Positions 45,947-53,161 of a stretch of DNA of 64,000 nucleotides are shown here, piece after piece. Position 1 is the first letter of the stretch. Every line of letters starts with the position of its first letter. Made by a program: the position numbers and the translations under genes. Below the pieces are notes generated by a model. It saw only the letters and a program-made list of their open reading frames with translations. It was not told the origin of the DNA and did no database searches. Source of the DNA: Geitlerinema sp. S16 (GTDB taxonomy: Bacteria; Cyanobacteriota; Cyanobacteriia; Cyanobacteriales; Geitlerinemataceae); the NCBI GenBank assembly GCA_011390275.1, contig JAABST010000012.1:1-64000 (forward strand), in the 5' to 3' direction.

Positions 45947-46405
45947 ATGCAACCCGCTGACGTCAATAACTTTTCCGAACTCGAAAAACTAGCCCAAGAA
46001 TTATGCAAACAAGATAATCATATTGACGGAATTATTGTCCTCTCTTTGCAAGATATGGACACTAATCCTATACCTCTTGCGGTGTCAGATCCAACAAAGA
46101 TAGAGGGGGTTGACATGCCTGCTCTAGGGACTAACATTGCGAAAATATTGGATTCTGCTCAGGAAACCATAATCAGCAGTGATTTTCATCCAGGAGATGT
46201 GGTTTCTTTAGTTTATGAGTTTGAAAAAGTTGCATTTGCCCTCTACTCAATTTCTATTATGGAAGGAAAGGTTAAAGATGGAGTTTATCTAGTTCTTGCC
46301 AATGTGAGCGACAAAAACTTAGGAGCATTTAATATGAACAGAAATAAAGTACGTGCACAAATGGCTGTAGGCATACTCAGAAGTGGAAACTTCTTTTATA
46401 GTTAA
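45947..46405 (+). CDS. Roadblock/LC7-like protein
   Basis: A 152-residue acidic protein. The pattern IDGIIVLSLQDMDTNPIPLA in the first third and, near the end, GVYLVLANVSDKNLGAFNMN followed by RNKVRAQMAVGI matches the Roadblock/LC7 alpha-beta fold (MglB-like), whose members dimerise and often regulate small GTPases. The central GTNIAKILDSAQETI helix also fits. This is recognition by pattern and should be confirmed by profile search. It starts 186 bp after the TIR gene on the same strand, so co-transcription is likely. The start ATG 45947 (MQPADVNNF) has a purine-rich stretch before it. No GTPase gene is adjacent. Confidence 0.55.
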   Translation: MQPADVNNFSELEKLAQELCKQDNHIDGIIVLSLQDMDTNPIPLAVSDPTKIEGVDMPALGTNIAKILDSAQETIISSDFHPGDVVSLVYEFEKVAFALYSISIMEGKVKDGVYLVLANVSDKNLGAFNMNRNKVRAQMAVGILRSGNFFYS

Positions 46406-46420
46406 ATATAGTGAAGCAAG

Positions 46421-46445
46421 TGACTTGAGATCTTTTCTCAAGTCA
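46421..46445. terminator. 10-bp hairpin between convergent island genes
   Basis: TGACTTGAGA (46421-46430) and TCTCAAGTCA (46436-46445) form a perfect stem with a 5-nt loop, 15 bp after the Roadblock-like stop and before the converging EAD1-GUN4 gene. There is no U-run, so it may be a processing or stability element instead of an intrinsic terminator. Confidence 0.45.
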
Positions 46446-46569
46446 GCCACATCTCTTGTCAAGCTTCGCTAGATTCTACCCAAAATTCTCAAAATTTTGT
46501 GGAACTCTAAGGATCTTAAAGTAGCTTAGAAACAGTCTCCTGAAGCCTCGACTGAGTCACTAGTTTGAA

Positions 46570-47340
46570 TTATGTTTGACCAAATTTATAAAGAAAGCGA
46601 GTGCCAAACTTTAAGGCGTACTGCCCATCTAAAATTACACTTCCCATATAGGGCAGGTGGCCTTTAGGAGCAGACAGAGAAAATTGAATTTCTTGATGGT
46701 TGTAGCGCTTACCATTTTTAGACCATTCAATAATATCTAAGAATTTTTGCCAATTCTTACGATTTTCCTCTGTTAAGTCTTTAGTACCTCCCATATGTTG
46801 ATATATTTCTAGCTGAGCCTTATATCCAAATTTTTGCTCGCTATACACCTCCCACAGAATTCCTATTGTCTTTGTTATTTGGTCAGAAAAATTCAATATA
46901 TCTGAGCCACTTAAGTTTCCTTCCTTTTCTCTATTGGATATTTTGCATATTATTCTGGCTGTTTCTTCATCAGCTTTCTTCCAGTCATGTCGCTGTAGCA
47001 GTGTCTCAAGATGCTTGAATTCAGACTTGAAGGATATGACTGTTTCAAGACGATAGACATGACTGTCGGATTTTAAGGCTTTTAGTTTTAATTCGGGATT
47101 TTCTTCGATAAAATAATCAAATAAGCGATCAAGATACCCCTTTGCCGCAGACCATTCAACGAGTTCAAAAGCTATATCATTGATTGCCAAATTCACATTT
47201 GTAATTGTGTCGAGATTGTAATCAATCGCATCACTGACAAATCGACGCAACTCTCCAAGTCGGAAATAGACTTGACAAATAGATTCTCGGAACTCTTTTT
47301 TGTTTGACTGAGTCCATCGGTAACTATTTTTATCATTCAT
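46570..47340 (-). CDS. EAD1-GUN4 fusion protein (putative conflict-system adaptor/sensor)
   Basis: A 256-residue soluble protein with two modules. Residues about 9-88 fit Effector-Associated Domain 1: KKEFRESICQVYFRLGELRR, then INDIAFELVEWSAAKGYLDR and FIEENP, the last two being the family's most conserved stretches. Residues about 108-232 are a GUN4 domain: HDWKKADEETARIICKISNR, EKEGNLSGSDI, ILWEVYSEQKFGYKAQLEIY, and IQFSLSAPKGHLP. Free-standing GUN4 binds porphyrins and stimulates Mg-chelatase. EADs are small helical adaptors that link effectors and sensors in NTP-dependent bacterial conflict systems. A tetrapyrrole-binding or similar sensor plugged into such a system is my inference. It converges on the TIR-Roadblock pair. 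AT-rich, no CGATCG. Confidence 0.8.
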   Translation of the reverse strand: MNDKNSYRWTQSNKKEFRESICQVYFRLGELRRFVSDAIDYNLDTITNVNLAINDIAFELVEWSAAKGYLDRLFDYFIEENPELKLKALKSDSHVYRLETVISFKSEFKHLETLLQRHDWKKADEETARIICKISNREKEGNLSGSDILNFSDQITKTIGILWEVYSEQKFGYKAQLEIYQHMGGTKDLTEENRKNWQKFLDIIEWSKNGKRYNHQEIQFSLSAPKGHLPYMGSVILDGQYALKFGTRFLYKFGQT

Positions 47341-47525
47341 CTAAGTAACCCAAGCAGAATAATCGAAGTTATGTTTCGAGGAGAAAGCGTCCAAAGCAAT
47401 GGCGCATCAAGCCTTGGTTTTCATAAAGGCGTGTTTGTATTTACTTGGGCTATTTAATCACAAGGCTTTCAGGCTTTTAAGTAATGAAGATAGCATTTAA
47501 ACATACTTGTTTTTTCTTGCAGATG

Positions 47526-47554
47526 CTGTGACTTTTGTCACAGGTACATATGTA
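47526..47554. promoter_or_regulatory. Two adjacent palindromes upstream of the EAD1-GUN4 gene
   Basis: CTGTGAC-TTTT-GTCACAG (47526-47543) is directly followed by GTACATATGTAC (47543-47554), a perfect 12-bp palindrome sharing one base with it. They lie about 190 bp before the EAD1-GUN4 start in an otherwise empty AT-rich gap and could be operator sites for a dimeric regulator. Binding is only inferred. Confidence 0.4.
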
Positions 47555-47609
47555 CACTAGTCACTTTCAGATCTAAAAAAAGATGGAGTTGAGGCCGGAG
47601 AAACCAGAC

Positions 47610-47717
47610 CTAATTTGGCTGCGATAAACCCCACCGCTCTACCTCTTCTGAATCCAGCTCCTTCCAGCCCTCCGCCTTCGCCCGCGCCAACAACTCCAAC
47701 AATTCCGCTTGCGTCAT
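47610..47717 (-). pseudogene. N-terminal stub of a leucine-rich-repeat (ROCO/STAND-type) protein
   Basis: A 35-codon frame on the minus strand reads MTQAELLELLARAKAEGWKE and then LDSEEVERWGLSQPN before a stop. The first 22 residues resemble the start of cyanobacterial LRR and ROCO-GTPase proteins, which run (M)TQAELLELI..A..EGW.ELDLSG and then enter the LRRs. Here the reading ends before any repeat, so I interpret it as debris of a deleted conflict-type gene. A short functional peptide cannot be excluded. Confidence 0.45.
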
Positions 47718-47757
47718 CAAACCCACCTCAAAACCACAGCCCCCATTCTAACCAACC

Positions 47758-47790
47758 AGACCTCCGAGGTTTCCAAAACCTCTGAGGTCT
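47758..47790 (-). repeat. Hairpin repeat family, copy B
   Basis: A 33-bp inverted repeat with outer arms AGACCTC(C)GAGG / CCTC(T)GAGGTCT. It has the same length and centre (TTTTGGAAA on the minus strand) as copies A and C. It is followed on one side by CACTCCCC and preceded by AACCAACC, both also found beside the short copy at 49501. Confidence 0.75.
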
Positions 47791-47892
47791 CACTCCCCGC
47801 GATAAAATCTGACCCATAACAGAAACACAACGACAGCGAACGATAAGCAAGAAAACATCCACGCAGCCGCCTCACCCGCAGACTGCGTCCGC

Positions 47893-48021
47893 ATGGCAAA
47901 ACGCAACAACTGGAAGCTCAAACGCACCAAACCCAACGGCGATCGTATCCTCTCCACCGACTGCATCTTTGAAGGCGAACAAACCACATTCGAGGACACA
48001 ACCTATGACAACGAACGATAA
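47893..48021 (+). CDS. Small basic protein, unknown
   Basis: A 42-codon frame: MAKRNNWKLKRTKPNGDRIL, then STDCIFEGEQTTFEDTTYDN, ending ER and TAA. Codon use is C-rich at third positions like neighbouring genes, and the stop lies 17 nt inside the next gene, a common overlap in operons. I see no family. It may be a real small gene co-translated with 48005-48376, or a chance frame. Confidence 0.4.
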   Translation: MAKRNNWKLKRTKPNGDRILSTDCIFEGEQTTFEDTTYDNER

Positions 48022-48376
48022 CGGCACGCTCGTCATCTACATGTGCGCCGCAGACCAAGACTGGATTTTGCTCCCCTCCGGCGACGACACTCAAGATAGC
48101 TACACCCGCGTCATTCAAGAATCCTACTCCTGGAGCCCTGGCGAAGCCGTCCGCCTCGGAGAACGCCTCACCAAACACGAAATCGTTAGCAGCACCGAAC
48201 GCCGCGTAATTCCCGCCGAATGGGTTGTGACTGAAATCGAGCATTACGATACCGCCACCGAAACTGCCGCCTTTGGTCGTGTCGCGATCGCCTACTGCGA
48301 ACGTCAACCGCTGTCCGAAGCTGAAGTCGAACAGCAAAGCTACACCGTAGACGTTCAGGCTCCTGCCCTCGTATAG
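48005..48376 (+). CDS. Hypothetical acidic protein
   Basis: A 123-residue protein reading TTNDNGTLVIYMCAADQDWI, then LLPSGDDTQDSYTRVIQESY and SWSPGEAVRLGERLTKHEIV. It is acidic, with no signal peptide or membrane helix. I recognise no domain. It has the codon use of the host genome, unlike the AT-rich island ending about 430 bp upstream. The start ATG 48005 is preferred over the in-frame ATG at 47969. It is convergent with the DUF2283 gene, with only 6 bp between stops. Confidence 0.65.
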   Translation: MTTNDNGTLVIYMCAADQDWILLPSGDDTQDSYTRVIQESYSWSPGEAVRLGERLTKHEIVSSTERRVIPAEWVVTEIEHYDTATETAAFGRVAIAYCERQPLSEAEVEQQSYTVDVQAPALV

Positions 48377-48382
48377 GGCAAC

Positions 48383-48652
48383 TCACCCCTCACCGATCGC
48401 GCCATCCGCCCGCAACAACGCCACCACCGGCACAAACACCGACTCCCCCGCCGCTAACCGCCGCGACCAAAAGAAAATCTCGATCGCCTCGATCCCCCCC
48501 GTCACCGGATTCAACCGCGCCAACATATCATCGCCCAACTCCTCCGTCTCCTGCTCCGGGTAAATCGGACACACCGTCACCATCAAGCTATCCCCGATCG
48601 GGTCATAGTCAAACGTCAAACCCGCCGTCATTTCCATCAATTCTGTGGCCAT
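48383..48652 (-). CDS. DUF2283 family protein (probable antitoxin-like)
   Basis: An 89-residue protein. LTFDYDPIGDSLMVTVCPIY near the N-terminus is the DUF2283 signature (YD...D.L.i), followed by DDMLARLNPVTGGIEAIEIF. DUF2283 genes are usually the second gene of a pair with a small RelE/DUF4258-like protein and are thought to be antitoxins. Here the partner upstream (48637-48786) is truncated. The ATG at 48652 (MATELMEMTAGLTF) overlaps the partner's stop region by 16 nt, as such pairs normally do. The longer open frame to 48877 only shadows that partner. Confidence 0.8.
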   Translation of the reverse strand: MATELMEMTAGLTFDYDPIGDSLMVTVCPIYPEQETEELGDDMLARLNPVTGGIEAIEIFFWSRRLAAGESVFVPVVALLRADGAIGEG

Positions 48653-48786
48653 TCGCGAACCCCTCCCGTAAGCTTGCGTGCCGTGTATGCCGTCACAATC
48701 CAATGGCGCGGCGGCTCCACCTCCGACACCGTTACTACAACCATATAGCGCCCCGTCCGAATCGTCTCGAAGTAGCGCGAAAACAG
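48637..48786 (-). pseudogene. Truncated DUF4258-like partner of the DUF2283 gene
   Basis: In the frame before the DUF2283 gene, 49 codons read LFSRYFETIRTGRYMVVVTV, then SEVEPPRHWIVTAYTARKLT and GGVREWPQN to a TGA. This is the typical C-terminal half of the small toxin-like proteins paired with DUF2283. Two stop codons lie immediately upstream and the frame has no start before GRYM, so the N-terminus is gone. The break falls next to the stop of the PIN gene at 48790, suggesting deletion when that cassette arrived. Confidence 0.55.
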
Positions 48787-48789
48787 TCA

Positions 48790-49209
48790 TCAATCCCACG
48801 GATTCACCACATCGATCCCACACCCCGCAAAATCCTTCACATTGCACGTCGCCAACACCGCCCCATGCACCCGACAAATCGCCGCAATCTGTGCATCAAA
48901 CTGCGAGATCGGACGCCCCGATCGCTCCCGCAACGCCACAATCAGCGAATACTCATCCGCAGCCGCTGAATCAAACGGCAAAATTTGCCACGCAACCTCA
49001 GAGCTAAACGACTCCAGAGCATTTGCGAGCAAAACACTTCGCCTACGACCCTCCGGCAAACGCCGAATCCCGAACAAAATTTCTGCCTGCGTCACACTCG
49101 TCGTGTAAATCACAGCACGCTCCTGTCGCATGAGCCATGCTGTAACGATCGACGACCCTTGGGGATGAATGAACTGCGAATAAACATTCGTGTCAAGAAC
49201 GATTTTCAT
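48790..49209 (-). CDS. vapC: PIN-domain toxin (VapC-type)
   Basis: A 139-residue PIN ribonuclease. The acidic active-site set is visible: Asp6 in VLDTNVYSQF, Glu43 in SVTQAEILFG, Asp105 in ISQFDAQIAA and Asp126 in NVKDFAGCGI. VapC toxins cleave tRNA or rRNA and are held inactive by the cognate antitoxin. The ATG overlaps the stop of the upstream antitoxin gene by 4 nt, the usual arrangement. The PRP-like GRPISQFDAQIAAIC stretch and terminal NPWD fit the FitB/VapC subgroup. Confidence 0.9.
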   Translation of the reverse strand: MKIVLDTNVYSQFIHPQGSSIVTAWLMRQERAVIYTTSVTQAEILFGIRRLPEGRRRSVLLANALESFSSEVAWQILPFDSAAADEYSLIVALRERSGRPISQFDAQIAAICRVHGAVLATCNVKDFAGCGIDVVNPWD

Positions 49210-49457
49210 GCATCGCCAAATTCACTAAACAGCGTTTCATCAATCCGCACCGGCTCGCGTCGTGGAATCTCAATCTCTACAGGCTCTAGCTCTCCAAAAC
49301 GTCGCTGAAACATCGCCACAAACTGCGGCCCATTTATCGCCACCTCATCAACCGTCGCCGATCGAGCACTTAACTCATCATCGAGCAACGCCCGTAACTC
49401 CCACTTTTCCGCCGCGCTTAACTCACGGATCGTGGGCAATAGCTCTTGTAACGTCAT
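49206..49457 (-). CDS. Putative antitoxin paired with the PIN toxin
   Basis: An 83-residue protein, TLQELLPTIRELSAAEKWEL then RALLDDELSARSATVDEVAI and a charged C-terminus. Small size, an N-terminal helical part and an acidic tail, and overlap (ATGA) with the VapC-type gene identify it as the antitoxin. It lacks an obvious AbrB or RHH motif, and the LSAAEKWELRALL pattern recalls the helical VapB-like family common in cyanobacteria. Autorepression of the operon would be expected from the family. Confidence 0.7.
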   Translation of the reverse strand: MTLQELLPTIRELSAAEKWELRALLDDELSARSATVDEVAINGPQFVAMFQRRFGELEPVEIEIPRREPVRIDETLFSEFGDA

Positions 49458-49500
49458 CCTAAAAACTCACCCAACAACGACCCCCCAATTTTAACCAACC

Positions 49501-49515
49501 AGAACTCCGAGTTCT
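49501..49515 (-). repeat. Hairpin repeat family, shortened copy D
   Basis: AGAACTCCGAGTTCT, a 7-bp-arm palindrome, has the same flanks as copy B (AACCAACC on the left, CACCCCCC on the right), so it looks like a copy with its centre deleted. Confidence 0.5.
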
Positions 49516-49653
49516 CACCCCCCACCGATCGCACCACAATATCGCCACACCTCCAGCGGTACGTTACGGTCTAACCTCATCGATCGCGTGAATCCAAACG
49601 GATCGCGATCGCAACACGCCCTACCGACAGATGTTGGATTGAATCTTGAAAAA

Positions 49654-49726
49654 TGGAGCTAAGCGGGTTCGAACCGCTGACCCCTTGCATGCCATGCAAG
49701 TGCTCTACCAGCTGAGCTATAGCCCC
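49654..49726 (-). tRNA. tRNA-Ala (anticodon GGC)
   Basis: A 73-nt cloverleaf on the minus strand: acceptor GGGGCTA pairs with TAGCTCC, D-arm AGCTCAGCTGGTAGAGC, anticodon stem CTTGC/GCAAG with loop ATGGCAT (anticodon GGC), and T-arm with GGTTCGAACC. CCA is not encoded. Confidence 0.96.
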
Positions 49727-49895
49727 AAGATTGGACTTAGATTATGCCGGACGATTTTGGCGGCGTCAAGCGATCGCTGATTTTTGGGTAGTCCAGAACT
49801 TTAGATACGCAGGATTGGCACATGCGAAATTCAAGAATTGCGATGTGTAGGACGATAGTCGTAATCACACTCAAAATTTCAGAGGATTTCAGATT

Positions 49896-50486
49896 ATGGT
49901 GCGTACACCCTCGACGATGCTTGCCCTGGGGACAGCGGCTCCGGCTTTCGCGCTGCCGGATGTGACGACCGGGGAAACGATCAGCTTGGAGACGTTTCGC
50001 GATCGGGCGGGGCTGCTCGTGATCTTTTGGTGTCGTCACTGTCCGTTTGTGAAGCATGTAGAAGACGAACTGGCTAGCATTGGGCGAGACTATGCCGGGT
50101 CGGATGCGTCCAGCCTGGGGATCGTGGCGATTTCCTCGAATGATGCGGTGAACTATCCCGATGATTCGCCGGAGAGTTTGGCCGAAATGGCAACAGAATT
50201 AGGCTTGAACTTTCCATCGTGCTACGACGAAACCCAGGAGGTTGCCCAAGCCTATACCGCAGCCTGTACGCCAGACTTTTTCCTGTTCGATCGCGAGCTT
50301 AAATTGGTCTATCGCGGTCAGCTCGATGACAGCCGACCGGGGAATGACAAGCCGGTGACGGGTCGGGATTTGCGAGCCGCGATCGAGGCGCTTCTCGCGG
50401 GATCGGCGATCGATGCCAATCAACAGCCCAGCATCGGCTGCAACATCAAATGGCGGGCAGACAATGCCCCGTCTTACTTTGGCTAA
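49896..50486 (+). CDS. AhpC/TSA-family thioredoxin-like protein
   Basis: A 196-residue soluble protein with a thioredoxin fold: LALGTAAPAFALPDVTTGET, then the redox motif FWCRHCPFVKHVEDEL (CxxC at about 46-49), a cis-Pro region TAACTPDFFLFDRELKLVYR, and a C-terminal GCNIKWRADNAPSY. The TPDFF and GCNIKW stretches define the thioredoxin-family subgroup widespread in cyanobacteria and marine bacteria. It probably reduces peroxide or protein disulfides using the CxxC. No signal peptide, so cytoplasmic. It stands alone between tRNA-Ala and the site-2 protease. Confidence 0.9.
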   Translation: MVRTPSTMLALGTAAPAFALPDVTTGETISLETFRDRAGLLVIFWCRHCPFVKHVEDELASIGRDYAGSDASSLGIVAISSNDAVNYPDDSPESLAEMATELGLNFPSCYDETQEVAQAYTAACTPDFFLFDRELKLVYRGQLDDSRPGNDKPVTGRDLRAAIEALLAGSAIDANQQPSIGCNIKWRADNAPSYFG

Positions 50487-50716
50487 TTCTGGCTAAGGTT
50501 GGCCAATCCCAGTTCAACTGCTGCAAAGCTTTATGAACCTGGCGGATCTCGCCTGAAGTGCTTCTGACCAAATCGATACAATGAACTTATAGGCGCAGTT
50601 CATCACCCTCACCCCACACCCAATACCGCGATCGTTATGGATCTGGAAAAACGGGAACAACTGGGAAATCGCGGGTTAACTGCGCCAGATTTGGCAACGC
50701 ATCGATATAGGGCGGC

Positions 50717-52012
50717 ATGATGCAACAGGGCTTACGAATTGGATCGGTGTTCGGGATTCCGCTGTACGTTCGCGCGTCGTGGTTTCCGATCGTGGTGATA
50801 TTGGCGGTGTTAAAAGGGGGAGCCTGGGCGGAGGCGTATGGCTGGAGCCTACCGATCGCGGCGGTGACAGGCTTGATCGGGGCGATCTCGCTGTTCGGCT
50901 CGGTGCTGCTCCACGAAATCGGCCATAGCCTCGTTGCCAAAGCCCAAGGTATCCCGGTGCGATCGATTTCGCTCTTTCTCTTGGGCGGTGTCGCCGAGAT
51001 TGATCGCGAGTCGCACAGCCCCGGCCAAGCGTTTCAGGTGGCGATCGCGGGGCCTGCCGTCAGTCTGTTTCTGGCGATCGGCTTTACCGCCCTCTCGCAC
51101 GAGCTATCCGCCGCTACACCACTAACCATCATCGTCCGCGACCTCGCCCAGCTCAACCTCGTGTTATGCCTGTTTAACCTCATCCCCGGTCTGCCCCTCG
51201 ATGGCGGTCAGGTCTTGAAAGCGGCCATCTGGAAGATTACGGGCGATCGGCTTCAAGGAATGCGCTACGCGGTGGCGTCGGGTCAGATGATTGGTAGCTT
51301 GGCGATCGGGGTGGGCGTTTTTGGGGCGTTAACCCTGCCGGGATTTGGCGTCGGTTTATGGCTGGCGCTGGTGGGCTGGTTTATCATCCGCAACGCCGCC
51401 GCCTACGGTCGCGTGACGTCAATGCAGTCGATGCTGCTCGAATTGCAGGCCAGCCAGGTGATGACCCAGCAATTTCGGGTGGTGGATGCGGGGCTGACGA
51501 TTCGCGAATTCACCGATCGCTACATCCTCTGTGAACTGGCCGATACGCCGCTCTTTGGGAAACACGTTCCCTATTTCGCCGCCGCACACGGACGCTATCG
51601 CGGACAGCTTCAGATGAATGCATGGCAAGGGGTCGATCGTAAAAAATGGGAAACGATGACCATTGACGAGATTGTCTCGCCTCTGCTCGATACGCCCCAC
51701 CTACGCGAAGCGACTCCCCTCGTTGAAGTGGTTCGTACCCTCGAACGCGAACAGTTGCGATCGATCGTCGTTCTCTCGCCTGCTGACACCGTCGCCGGGA
51801 CGATCGATCGCGCCGATATCACCAAAGCCCTCGGCGATCGCCTCGATTGGTCGATCCCCGACGACGAAATCCAGCGCATCCGCCGCGAAGCCCGCTATCC
51901 GGCCTATCTCCGCATCGACACGATCGCTGCTGCCACCGAGATCGACGAGAACACCGAACCCAACGATATCGCCGACCTCTTTGCTTCCCTGTTCAAGCGC
52001 CCGACTCCTTAA
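50717..52012 (+). CDS. Site-2 protease family protein with CBS-like C-terminus
   Basis: A 431-residue intramembrane metalloprotease. Zinc ligands lie in LLHEIGHSLVAKA (HExxH, His66-His70) and the aspartate in NLIPGLPLDGGQVLKA (about 157-172). About six membrane helices are followed by a soluble CBS region (about 240-390; ASQVMTQQFRVV, then LVEVVRTLEREQLRSIVVLS). This is the SpoIVFB/Rip3-like class. Such enzymes cut membrane-tethered regulators, and the CBS part may sense adenine nucleotides. The ATG at 50717 (MMQQGLRIGSVFGIPLYVRA) is the family N-terminus. A hairpin repeat follows the stop. Confidence 0.92.
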   Translation: MMQQGLRIGSVFGIPLYVRASWFPIVVILAVLKGGAWAEAYGWSLPIAAVTGLIGAISLFGSVLLHEIGHSLVAKAQGIPVRSISLFLLGGVAEIDRESHSPGQAFQVAIAGPAVSLFLAIGFTALSHELSAATPLTIIVRDLAQLNLVLCLFNLIPGLPLDGGQVLKAAIWKITGDRLQGMRYAVASGQMIGSLAIGVGVFGALTLPGFGVGLWLALVGWFIIRNAAAYGRVTSMQSMLLELQASQVMTQQFRVVDAGLTIREFTDRYILCELADTPLFGKHVPYFAAAHGRYRGQLQMNAWQGVDRKKWETMTIDEIVSPLLDTPHLREATPLVEVVRTLEREQLRSIVVLSPADTVAGTIDRADITKALGDRLDWSIPDDEIQRIRREARYPAYLRIDTIAAATEIDENTEPNDIADLFASLFKRPTP

Positions 52013-52036
52013 ACATTGTTCTGATTCAGACCATCC

Positions 52037-52069
52037 AGACCTTTAAGGTTTCCAAAACCTCAAAGGTCT
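52037..52069 (-). repeat. Hairpin repeat family, copy C
   Basis: A 33-bp inverted repeat, AGACCTTTAAGG.. / ..CCTCAAAGGTCT, between convergent site-2 protease and methyltransferase genes. It has the same centre and length as copies A and B and could act as a transcription terminator there. Confidence 0.75.
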
Positions 52070-52090
52070 CACCCCCCATTGCAGTGCCAT

Positions 52091-53095
52091 TTACGAGATC
52101 GCGGTTTCCGCTGCGCGGGCGATCACGGTGCGATGACGCGGGCTGTTGCAGTCGATCGTTGGCGAATTGAAGCCCGAATCGATTAACGCTTGCTCAATAT
52201 CGAGGTTGAAGTAACTATCGAGATAGGGTTCGGTGCTTTTGAGCAGGGTGAACACGTAGGGCGGCATCTGGGCGTAGATTTCCGATTTCGGGTTCATTTC
52301 CATGATCGCCAGGTGACCACCGGGGCGCAAAATCCGGCGAGCTTCGCGGAAAATCTCGCAGCTTGCCTCGGCGGGCAGCTCGTGGCAAACGAGGAATAGC
52401 GTCACCAGATCGCAGCAATTATCGTCGAGGGTGGTCGCTTCGGCGGCGGCGTGAATCCAGCGGATATCGGGCTGGTTAGAGTCGGGTTCGACGGTTTTGA
52501 GTTGGGTTTTGCGTTCGGCTGCGCGATACATCGCGACGGCGAGGAAGTAGGACGAGAGATCGATGCCGGTCATCTGGGCGATCGGGTAGCGATCGCGAAT
52601 GCGAAACGTACTGAGGCCAACGCTACAGCCGAGATCGACGATCGCCGTGATTGGCGTTTGCGTTTGATCGATGCGGCGATCGACCACATCGAGAAAACTA
52701 TCGCGTAATTTTTGATCGCCCCGCTCCTTCGCCTCCGGCCAAATCTTGGCGTGAACCGCCCGCGCGGCCACTTCCACCTCAGTCGCCGGGAGCCAGCCCA
52801 AATTGCCCTCGTCGTAAGCATGAAACGAGGTGAGGTAATAGTCAGGGTAAACGAGCGCTGGGTTTTCGATTTGCTGGCGCAGCGCTTCGAGGTTTTGCTC
52901 GCTTAAAAAGGCGGCTTCTTTGCGCCAGTAGACGCCCATGTCTTCAGCGCGATCGATCATCATTTTGCGCGCACGCGATTTCGCAAAGCTGGCGAGGGGT
53001 TTGATCGAAAGCAAGACGTTAACCAGGCCGGTAATCGGGCGAAGCTGTGGCCGGGTGGTTAACGGAGCAGCGGAGGATTTAGTGGCGACGGTCAT
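52091..53095 (-). CDS. Class I SAM-dependent methyltransferase
   Basis: A 334-residue protein with a methyltransferase domain (about 140-290): AIVDLGCSVGLSTFRIRDRY (SAM loop), MTGIDLSSYFLAVA (ribose acid), and ATTLDDNCCDLVTLFLVCHE. The N-terminal 130 residues are helical (ARKMMIDRAEDMGVYWRKEA), containing FHAYDEGNLGWLPATEVEVA, which recalls a plant and cyanobacterial group annotated only as methyltransferase-like. The substrate is unknown. It starts at 53095 (MTVATKSSAAPLT). It is followed 66 bp upstream on the same strand by the EamA-type transporter, so the two might share a transcript. Confidence 0.87.
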   Translation of the reverse strand: MTVATKSSAAPLTTRPQLRPITGLVNVLLSIKPLASFAKSRARKMMIDRAEDMGVYWRKEAAFLSEQNLEALRQQIENPALVYPDYYLTSFHAYDEGNLGWLPATEVEVAARAVHAKIWPEAKERGDQKLRDSFLDVVDRRIDQTQTPITAIVDLGCSVGLSTFRIRDRYPIAQMTGIDLSSYFLAVAMYRAAERKTQLKTVEPDSNQPDIRWIHAAAEATTLDDNCCDLVTLFLVCHELPAEASCEIFREARRILRPGGHLAIMEMNPKSEIYAQMPPYVFTLLKSTEPYLDSYFNLDIEQALIDSGFNSPTIDCNSPRHRTVIARAAETAIS

Positions 53096-53161
53096 GGGAA
53101 ATGATTAAAGAGAATTAAAAGCTCAAGGGCTGCGGTGCATTACTCGCAATGCATTGACGCA

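Noticed and set aside
44146..47570. CRISPR array in the AT-rich region
   Set aside because: No regularly spaced direct repeats occur; the only repeats are one MITE and isolated palindromes.
47717..47899. 60-codon minus-strand frame over the hairpin repeat
   Set aside because: The translation includes the repeat itself (SETSEVLETSEVW), so it is a product of the palindrome and not a gene.
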